From positions 295,366-359,365 of the forward strand of contig CALVTO010000001.1 in assembly GCA_944362705.1 (NCBI GenBank): a stretch of DNA of 64,000 bases, written 5' to 3'. The notes under the pieces are model-generated. The model was not told where the DNA came from. It saw only the letters and a list, made by a program, of their open reading frames with translations, and did no database searches. This DNA comes from an uncultured Clostridia bacterium. Lineage in GTDB: Bacteria > Bacillota > Clostridia > Christensenellales > UBA1242. Shown here piece by piece: positions 57,695 through 64,000 of this stretch (position 1 is the first letter of the stretch; each line of letters opens with the position of its first letter). Position numbers and translations under genes: made by a program.

Positions 57695-57958
57695 ATGGAT
57701 AAAGCTAAAAAAACTGAAATCATTTCTAGTTATGCACGCAAAGAAGGCGATACTGGTTCTCCAGAAGTTCAAATTGCATTATTAACAGAAAGAATCAATC
57801 ATTTAAACGAGCATTTAAAAGTGCATAAACAAGATAAGCACACACGTCGTGGTTTGTTGCAACTTGTTGGTAAAAGAAGAAGACTTTTAAATTACTTAAA
57901 AGAAACCAACCTAGAAGGTTACCGTGCACTTATTGCAAAACTAAACATCAGAAAATAA
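57695..57958 (+). CDS. rpsO: 30S ribosomal protein S15
   Basis: S15 is a primary 16S rRNA-binding protein of the central domain. The 87-residue product has motifs [20 protein letters not shown] and [25 protein letters not shown], which contain the rRNA-binding residues. TAAGGAG lies about 14 bases before the ATG. It precedes pnp, as in most bacteria, with a terminator-like hairpin between them. Confidence 0.98.
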   Translation: MDKAKKTEIISSYARKEGDTGSPEVQIALLTERINHLNEHLKVHKQDKHTRRGLLQLVGKRRRLLNYLKETNLEGYRALIAKLNIRK

Positions 57959-57966
57959 CAAACAAT

Positions 57967-58006
57967 AAAGGGGGCGGAAAAATATTTATTTTTTCGTCCC
58001 TTTTTA
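57967..58006 (+). terminator. Terminator between rpsO and pnp
   Basis: GGGGGCGGAAAAA pairs imperfectly with TTTTTTCGTCCC, followed by TTTTTA. Read-through could feed pnp; no separate pnp promoter is evident. Confidence 0.75.
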
Positions 58007-58024
58007 TAAACAAAGGAGAAAATT

Positions 58025-60109
58025 ATGGAAGGAAAAAATTATTCATTACAAGTCGGCGGTAAAACAATCAGCGTAGAACTTGGCAAATATGCAGGTTTAG
58101 CAAACGGTTCATGCATTGTAACATCTGGCGATACCCGCGTTATGGTAAACGTAACCATGGCAAAACAACCACGCGAAGGCATGGACTTTTTCCCACTTGG
58201 CGTAGACTTTGAAGAAAAAATGTATTCCGTTGGTAAATTCCCAGGCGGTTACAAAAAAAGGGAAGGTAGAGCAACCGATAAAGGCATTTTAACCTCACGC
58301 TTAATCGACAGACCAATTCGTCCATTGTTTCCAAAAGGTTTTTATAACGACGTAGCTGTTGTAGCAACCGCTCTTTCGGTAGATCAAAACTACCCACCAG
58401 AAGCTTTGGCCATGATCGGTTCAAGCGTAGCACTTTCTATTTCCGATATACCATTTGCTGGACCAACAGGCTCTGTTGTTGTAGGCATGGTAAACGGAAA
58501 ATATATTGTCAACCCTAACGAAGAAGAACAAGCACAAAGCACTATGCACCTAACCGTAGCCGGCACAAAAGATGCCATCATGATGGTAGAAGCAGGCGCA
58601 CAAGAAGTTAGCGAACAAGAAATGCTAGATGCTATTATGTTTGCACACGAAGAAATTAAAAAAATTGTTGCCTTCATTGAAACTATTCACAAAGACGTAG
58701 GCAAACCTAAAGCCGAAATCGAATACTATAAAGTTCCACAAGAAATCGAAGAAGCCGTACGCGCTTTTGCAAGTGAAAAATTAGATAAGGCACTTACTCC
58801 AACCAAAGACCGTACCATTCGTACCGAACTTGTCGACCAAGTAGAAGCAGAAACGCAAGAACATTTTGCCACCATTTTTGAAGATAAAGAACGTGAAATT
58901 GGCGATGCATTATACGCATTAAAGAAAGAAAAAGTACGTCGTAAAATTTTAGAAGAAGGTATTCGTCCAGACGGAAGAACACTAACCGAAATTCGCCCAA
59001 TTTGGTGCGAAGTTGGCATGCTTCCTCGTGTACACGGTTCTAGTGTATTTACACGTGGTCAAACCCAAGTTATGAACGCTTTAACGCTAAGCACCATTGG
59101 CGACGCACAAAAAGTAGACGGCTTAGAAAACGAAGATTATAAACGTTATATTCACCAATACAATATGCCACCATACGCAACGGGCGAAGCAAAACCATTG
59201 CGTGCACCAGGCAGACGTGAAATAGGGCACGGCGCACTTGCAGAACGCGCGTTAGAACCTGTCATTCCAAGCGAAGAAGATTTCCCATACGCATTGCGTT
59301 TGGTTAGCGAAGTACTTTCATCTAACGGTTCATCTTCTATGGCAAGCGTGTGCGCATCTACATTAAGTTTAATGGACGCAGGCGTTCCTATTAAAGCCCC
59401 AGTTGCGGGTGTTGCTATGGGCTTAATGAAAGACGCAAATTCCGATAAAGTTGCCGTACTTACCGATATTCAAGGCATTGAAGACTTCCTAGGCGATATG
59501 GACTTTAAAGTAGCCGGAACAACCAAAGGTATTACCGCCATTCAAATGGATATTAAAATTAAAGGTATAGATAAAGCCATTTTAACCAAAGCGCTTGAAC
59601 AAGCACGCTTAGGCAGACTTGAAATTTTACAAAAAATGTTAGCAACCATAAAAGAGCCTCGTAAAGAACTCAGCAAGTTTGCACCAAAAATCATTTCATT
59701 CGATATCAACCCAGATAAAATTCGTGAAGTTATTGGTAGCGGCGGTAAAACTATCAATAAAATTATTGATGAAACAGGTGTAAAAATTGATATTTCCGAT
59801 GAAGGTAAAGTAACCATCGCATCTACCGACGAAGCTATGAATGAAAAAGCAAAACAAATTATTGCAGATATTTGCTTTGAACCACAAATAGGCGAAATGT
59901 ACGAAGGCACCGTTGTTCGTATACTAGAATTTGGCGCATTTGTACAACTTCGTGCAGGCGTAGATGGCATGATTCACATTTCCAAACTTTCCGATAAACG
60001 CGTTAAAAAAGTAGAAGACGTTGTTACTATTGGCGATAAAGTTCAAGTAGAAGTTATTAAACTTGACGAAAAAGGCAGAGTCGATTTAAAACTTGTAAAA
60101 AAACTTTAA
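58025..60109 (+). CDS. pnp: Polyribonucleotide nucleotidyltransferase (PNPase)
   Basis: PNPase is a trimeric 3'-5' phosphorolytic exoribonuclease. The 694-residue protein has two RNase PH domains (about 10-220 and 315-535) separated by a helical domain, a KH domain ([16 protein letters not shown]) and an S1 domain ([17 protein letters not shown]). The second PH domain keeps the catalytic Asp residues ([10 protein letters not shown]). CAAAGGAGAAAA precedes the ATG. ylxY-like follows, as in Bacillus. Confidence 0.98.
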   Translation: MEGKNYSLQVGGKTISVELGKYAGLANGSCIVTSGDTRVMVNVTMAKQPREGMDFFPLGVDFEEKMYSVGKFPGGYKKREGRATDKGILTSRLIDRPIRPLFPKGFYNDVAVVATALSVDQNYPPEALAMIGSSVALSISDIPFAGPTGSVVVGMVNGKYIVNPNEEEQAQSTMHLTVAGTKDAIMMVEAGAQEVSEQEMLDAIMFAHEEIKKIVAFIETIHKDVGKPKAEIEYYKVPQEIEEAVRAFASEKLDKALTPTKDRTIRTELVDQVEAETQEHFATIFEDKEREIGDALYALKKEKVRRKILEEGIRPDGRTLTEIRPIWCEVGMLPRVHGSSVFTRGQTQVMNALTLSTIGDAQKVDGLENEDYKRYIHQYNMPPYATGEAKPLRAPGRREIGHGALAERALEPVIPSEEDFPYALRLVSEVLSSNGSSSMASVCASTLSLMDAGVPIKAPVAGVAMGLMKDANSDKVAVLTDIQGIEDFLGDMDFKVAGTTKGITAIQMDIKIKGIDKAILTKALEQARLGRLEILQKMLATIKEPRKELSKFAPKIISFDINPDKIREVIGSGGKTINKIIDETGVKIDISDEGKVTIASTDEAMNEKAKQIIADICFEPQIGEMYEGTVVRILEFGAFVQLRAGVDGMIHISKLSDKRVKKVEDVVTIGDKVQVEVIKLDEKGRVDLKLVKKL

Positions 60110-60125
60110 TACTTCCATAATATAT

Positions 60126-60172
60126 AAAAAAAAGCATAAGCAAACCATAGTTCGTTTTGCTTATGTTTTTTT
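60126..60172 (+). terminator. Terminator after pnp
   Basis: CATAAGCAAA pairs with TTTGCTTATG, flanked by an A tract and a long T tract. Confidence 0.88.
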
Positions 60173-60339
60173 ATTTTTCTCTTGTTTTTGCCATAATTTT
60201 ATGTTTTTTTCTTTATTTTTACCTGTTTTTGCATGTTTTTGCTGTTTTTAGCCAAACAATCAACGCTTTTTTACGTATTGTTTTTTACATATATGTTATG
60301 GCATTTACACCAAACACAACTTATGCTTACCACAACAAG

Positions 60340-60367
60340 TTCTAACGTACACTTTTGTGCATACATT
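60340..60367 (+). promoter_or_regulatory. Possible sporulation-type promoter of the ylxY-like gene
   Basis: CATACATT (60360-60367) matches the sigma-E -10 consensus CATACANT closely, but the -35 side is poor. A weak sigma-A reading (TTCTAA, 16 bases, TACATT) is also possible. The gene's ATG is 7 bases past the -10. Confidence 0.3.
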
Positions 60368-60373
60368 ATTACC

Positions 60374-61117
60374 ATGAAATCTTCATTCACCATACGTGTA
60401 TATTCTTTAAAAACATTCTTTAAGCAACTAGCTATTGTTGGGTTGCTTTTGTGTATTGTTGGTTCTGTTTTTTTATGCAGTTACTATGTTCCTAAACTTA
60501 ATCAAGTAGACCTTTCTTACCGCGGTGTTATTATCTCAGGCGACGAAAAAAGCAATAACGTTTCCGTTATGATTAACGTGTGTTGGGGAGAAGAGTACCT
60601 TCATTCTATGCTTGAAGAACTAAACAAGCGCAACATACAAACCACATTTTTTGTTGGTGGCGAATGGGCAAACAGAAATCCAAATATGTTAAAAAAGATT
60701 GTGGAAAACGGACACGAACTTGGTAACCATGGTTATTTTCATAAAGACCACGACAAGCTTTCTTACCAACAAAACCTAGATGAAATACTTATGTGCCATA
60801 AAATTGTGCAAGAACTTACAGGTGTACAAATGAACGTATTTGCACCGCCATCAGGCGCTTATAACGAATATACAACCAAGGCCGCTACCCATCTTGGTTA
60901 TAAAACCATTATGTGGTCCAAAGATACCATCGATTGGCGCGATCAAGACGTAAATGTAATTTACACCCGCGCTTTGCAAGATATAAAAGGGGGAGATTTA
61001 ATTTTAATGCACCCTACCAAAGCCAGCATGGAAGCTTTGCCACAAATTTTAGACGCTATTTTAAGTAAAGGGTTAAACGTAACCACTGTTTCCAAAACGC
61101 TTGAACAATCGGTGTAA
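60374..61117 (+). CDS. YlxY-like polysaccharide deacetylase homologue with altered catalytic site
   Basis: A 247-residue NodB-fold protein with one N-terminal membrane anchor (about residues 18-38), so the domain lies outside the membrane. The usual TFDDG motif is replaced by NVCWGEE (68-74), so the catalytic and metal Asp pair is missing. The metal His pair is kept (HGYFH, H119 and H123), as are FAPPSGAYN, IMWSKDTIDW and LMHPT. This pattern and the place after pnp match YlxY, a sporulation-associated protein of Bacillota. The start at 60374 has no ribosome site; upstream in-frame ATG codons also have none. Confidence 0.82.
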   Translation: MKSSFTIRVYSLKTFFKQLAIVGLLLCIVGSVFLCSYYVPKLNQVDLSYRGVIISGDEKSNNVSVMINVCWGEEYLHSMLEELNKRNIQTTFFVGGEWANRNPNMLKKIVENGHELGNHGYFHKDHDKLSYQQNLDEILMCHKIVQELTGVQMNVFAPPSGAYNEYTTKAATHLGYKTIMWSKDTIDWRDQDVNVIYTRALQDIKGGDLILMHPTKASMEALPQILDAILSKGLNVTTVSKTLEQSV

Positions 61118-61135
61118 CCACATGCGCATATACTT

Positions 61136-61166
61136 GCTCCGCAATATTTTCGCGGGGCTTTTTTTA
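61136..61166 (+). terminator. Terminator after the ylxY-like gene
   Basis: GCTCCGC pairs with GCGGGGC (one G-U pair), followed by TTTTTTTATTT. Confidence 0.88.
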
Positions 61167-61195
61167 TTTATAATAAAAAACCTAATGCATTTTAT

Positions 61196-61224
61196 TTGTA
61201 CTTACAAAACGCTTGTGTTACAAT
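61196..61224 (+). promoter_or_regulatory. Sigma-A promoter of the ftsK/spoIIIE gene
   Basis: TTGTAC, a 17-base spacer and TACAAT with TGT upstream, 32 bases before the ATG. Confidence 0.7.
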
Positions 61225-61256
61225 AAAACGAGAATATGTGGTAAAAGGGGTAAGTT

Positions 61257-64000
61257 ATGAGCATTGCAACCAACCAATCTAACACATCTACATCAAAAGC
61301 CATTGGCGGAACCATTATCGGCGTTTCTATTGCCGTGTTTTTATGTAGCGTTTTGCCATTTTTACGTCAAACCGTAGGCTATTTCTTTTTAGGGCTTGTT
61401 GGGTATAGTTTGTATCCATTGTGTTTATTTGGTGTTTTCTTAGGTGTTATTTTATGTTCTAATAAAGTTTATAACTTCGATAAAAAATACGCCACTTACT
61501 TAGGGTTTGCACTCTTTTTCTTTTTTGCTCTTTTACACACCATACTTTCTACTTACATTTTAAACACGTGCGAAGGTATTGCGCAATTGCCAAACTACAT
61601 TTCTTGCCTATACGATTCCGCCAACTATCCTTCCGTTGGTGGGTGCATACTTGGTTTATTCGTTTACCTTGTGTTTAGCCTACTAGGGGTAGCGGGCAGT
61701 TATGTCGCATGGGGTATTGCTACTTGTATATTTGTTGGGCTTGCCATTGATGCAGGTATTACACAAAACCAATACAAGAAAAAAATTATGTTTACTTCTA
61801 AGGTAAAAGATGAACACGTAAATACTACTAGCAACTACTATCCAACCAACGCCGTACGTGAAACACTAGAACCAGAAAATTATTCTTCTGCCTTTTATAC
61901 GAATCAAACCACAAATGTAGAAGAAGCAAGCGCTACTATAACGGAAGAACCTGCAACCAATAGCAGTGCACCTTCAACCCAAACCACAACTTCTAATGCA
62001 ACGGCACAAAAATTGCAAGCGTCGCCACACACACAAGAATTGTGGGCAAAAATAGAAGAAAACGCACAACAAATACGTACACAAAACGCCAACCAAGCTA
62101 ACAACACACTTTCAAGCGAACAAACGTACGACCCTGCAAAATTTAAATCTAAGCGCGATTATATTTTGCAACCTAAGTTGCCAAACCTATATGTCAATAA
62201 AAAACAAGCGCAAGAACAACCAACCGCGGTAGATGCCTTTGTAGAGCCTGAAGAAACCAACCAACCATTTACTACACAAACGCAAAACACCACCTTCACG
62301 CAAGAGCAAACTTCTGCACGTGAAATTGCAAGAAACCGTTTGTTTTCCGCTACCGATACGCCTGCATTTTTACAAGAAGAAACGCGAAACACCACCAACT
62401 TACAAAACATGCAAGCATTGCAATCGTTCGCCAACAGCGAAGATGATGAAGAAGGGGAAGAAATTTCGTTCGATACATTCCCAACAAGGTCAAGCATGCA
62501 ACCTAACAGCGCGCAATCAACTGAGCCTACAACACCTGAACGTATACGTAACCGCGCAACTATGCCAAACATGCAACAAAACCGCTTCGCGCAAACGGAA
62601 GAATCGAATATGTCTAGGTTCGCTCCGTCAAACAATACACAAAACACCACACGCGCCAATAACATTTCCTTTACAGAAAACACTTCTTGGCAAAATCAAG
62701 AACCTTCTTACCCTTATAACGAAGAAGAGTCATTACCGCTTCGCCCAAACAAAACGGGGCGCGGGCCAGATTTAGCACCAAGAAAACCGCGTGAAACGTA
62801 TCGTTCGCCAAACAATACGGGCTTGTTTGATAATCCTTTGCAGAATTTAAGTGCACAAAAACAAGAAGAAAAACAACTACAAATGGCAGGCACATACACA
62901 CCGCCAACACGCTCAGTGTTCGACCAACGTCCAGCCACATCGTCAAAACCATATACACCGCCACCAACATCGCTTATTAAAACGCAATCAGACGACCCAT
63001 CAAAATATGGTGGCAATACCGCAGAAAAAAGTCGTATTATTGAAACGGTTTTAAACAACTTTAAAATACCTGCTAAGGTTATTAACGTGGTTGCAGGCCC
63101 TTCTGTTACCAGGTACGAACTTGCCATGCCACGCGGTATTCCTGTACGTAAAGTGCTTACCTACGAAAGCGATATTTTTATGGCATTGTGCGCTAAAAAC
63201 GGCATTCGTATTGAAGCGCCTATTCCAGGTAAAAACGCGTTTGGTATAGAAGTACCTAACGACGCACGTGCTATGGTAAGTTTACGTGAAATTTTAGAAT
63301 CTAAAGAATTTCAAACCACATCGGCGCCTTTGCCAGTTGCCATTGGTAAAAACATTTCGGGTGAAATTGTCGTAAAAAGCATGGCAAAAATGTTACACTG
63401 CTTGGTTGCGGGTTCTACAGGTTCTGGTAAATCTGTATTCTTACACAATTTAATTGTAAGCTTAATGTACAAATGCTCACCAGAAGAACTAAGGTTTATT
63501 ATGGTTGACCCAAAACGTGTTGAATTCAATATATATAATGGCATGCCACACTTAATGCTACCAAACACGGTTTACGAAATTGAAAAAGTGGTTAACGCGC
63601 TAACATGGGCCGTGAAAGAAATGAACCGCCGTTACGATATGTTTAAACACTACGAAGTGCGTGATATAATATCGTATAATAACTGCGATGCCGTTCAATC
63701 GGGGCAAGCCAACAAAGTGCCTTACATTGTGATTATTGTCGACGAACTTAACGAACTTATGATGAGTAGTGCGCGTAGAGAAATAGAAGACCGCATTAAA
63801 AGCATTGCCCAACTTGGTCGTGCCAGCGGTATTCACTTAGTACTCGCAACGCAAAGACCATCTGTTGAAGTTATTACAGGTACCATAAAAGCCAACCTAC
63901 CAACGCGTATTGCCTTTGCATTGACAAATGCTGTCGATTCGCGTACTATATTAGACGAAAGCGGTGCAGAAAAACTACTTGGCCACGGCGATATGCTCTT
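61257..64000 (+). CDS. DNA translocase FtsK/SpoIIIE, 5' part
   Basis: FtsK/SpoIIIE proteins pump chromosomal DNA across the division or sporulation septum. The frame opens at ATG 61257 (AAAAGGGG upstream) and runs past the window end, at least 914 residues. Four membrane segments lie within about residues 15-185. A linker of about 400 residues rich in Thr, Asn, Gln and Ser follows. Then come the alpha domain and RecA-like motor with Walker A GSTGSGKS (about 720) and Walker B IIIVDELNELMM. The C-terminal gamma domain is off the window. FtsK and SpoIIIE cannot be told apart here; the position after ylxY favours SpoIIIE. Confidence 0.95.
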   Translation, partial: MSIATNQSNTSTSKAIGGTIIGVSIAVFLCSVLPFLRQTVGYFFLGLVGYSLYPLCLFGVFLGVILCSNKVYNFDKKYATYLGFALFFFFALLHTILSTYILNTCEGIAQLPNYISCLYDSANYPSVGGCILGLFVYLVFSLLGVAGSYVAWGIATCIFVGLAIDAGITQNQYKKKIMFTSKVKDEHVNTTSNYYPTNAVRETLEPENYSSAFYTNQTTNVEEASATITEEPATNSSAPSTQTTTSNATAQKLQASPHTQELWAKIEENAQQIRTQNANQANNTLSSEQTYDPAKFKSKRDYILQPKLPNLYVNKKQAQEQPTAVDAFVEPEETNQPFTTQTQNTTFTQEQTSAREIARNRLFSATDTPAFLQEETRNTTNLQNMQALQSFANSEDDEEGEEISFDTFPTRSSMQPNSAQSTEPTTPERIRNRATMPNMQQNRFAQTEESNMSRFAPSNNTQNTTRANNISFTENTSWQNQEPSYPYNEEESLPLRPNKTGRGPDLAPRKPRETYRSPNNTGLFDNPLQNLSAQKQEEKQLQMAGTYTPPTRSVFDQRPATSSKPYTPPPTSLIKTQSDDPSKYGGNTAEKSRIIETVLNNFKIPAKVINVVAGPSVTRYELAMPRGIPVRKVLTYESDIFMALCAKNGIRIEAPIPGKNAFGIEVPNDARAMVSLREILESKEFQTTSAPLPVAIGKNISGEIVVKSMAKMLHCLVAGSTGSGKSVFLHNLIVSLMYKCSPEELRFIMVDPKRVEFNIYNGMPHLMLPNTVYEIEKVVNALTWAVKEMNRRYDMFKHYEVRDIISYNNCDAVQSGQANKVPYIVIIVDELNELMMSSARREIEDRIKSIAQLGRASGIHLVLATQRPSVEVITGTIKANLPTRIAFALTNAVDSRTILDESGAEKLLGHGDML

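Overview
The window is a run of conserved housekeeping genes from an AT-rich bacterial chromosome, almost all on the + strand. Gene content and order point to Bacillota, most likely an uncultured or little-studied lineage of Clostridia. The evidence is strong AGGAGG-type ribosome sites, a T-box before thrS, GatCAB, YloU/YloV, YajC/SecD/SecF and RecJ-Rel-HemZ synteny. Sporulation potential is indicated by a short spoVM between rpe and rpmB, a YtxC-like gene before thrS and a YlxY-like gene after pnp. No plasmid, prophage, IS element, CRISPR array or defence island is visible.

Layout: (1) 1-6.2 kb: the 3' part of dnaK, dnaJ, rsmE, mtaB, a HIT-family gene, rpsU and one unrecognised gene. (2) 6.3-15.0 kb: pcrA, ligA, gatCAB, an HD-domain gene and rpoZ. 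(3) 15.3-27.1 kb: the block priA-def-fmt-rlmN-rsgA-rpe-spoVM-rpmB(-)-asp23-fakA-like-recG. It corresponds to the Bacillus gmk-to-recG region but lacks gmk, coaBC, rsmB, prpC, prkC and thiN. (4) 27.5-27.9 kb: a four-gene tRNA operon (Val-UAC, Gly-GCC, Cys-GCA, Leu-UAA), all with encoded CCA. (5) 28.2-37.8 kb: a heterodimeric ABC exporter, argS, queH, cmk (-), a PAP2 phosphatase, a membrane-anchored Mrr-like nuclease and ytxC-like. (6) 37.8-43.1 kb: T-box-thrS, then infC-rpmI-rplT behind an attenuator-like leader, a SpoU-family methyltransferase and yebC. (7) 43.3-57.6 kb: ruvC-ruvA-ruvB-queA-tgt-yajC-TIGR04086-secD-secF-recJ-rel-hemZ. (8) 57.6-64.0 kb: rpsO-pnp-ylxY-like and the 5' part of an ftsK/spoIIIE gene that runs off the window.

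Functional links: QueA, Tgt and QueH are three queuosine-tRNA enzymes. MtaB, GatCAB, Def, Fmt, IF3, ArgS, ThrS, RlmN, RsmE, RsgA and the ribosomal proteins form a translation set. LigA, PcrA, PriA, RecG, RecJ and RuvABC form a replication and recombination set.

Most unusual points: the SecD and SecF proteins both lack the membrane aspartates of the proton relay; infC appears to start at AUC; recG looks leaderless; spoVM has a sigma-E-like promoter; a predicted Mrr-family nuclease carries a membrane anchor; and the YlxY-like deacetylase has lost its catalytic Asp pair. I found no convincing wholly new multi-gene system. All calls come from reading the sequence by eye; no database search was run.
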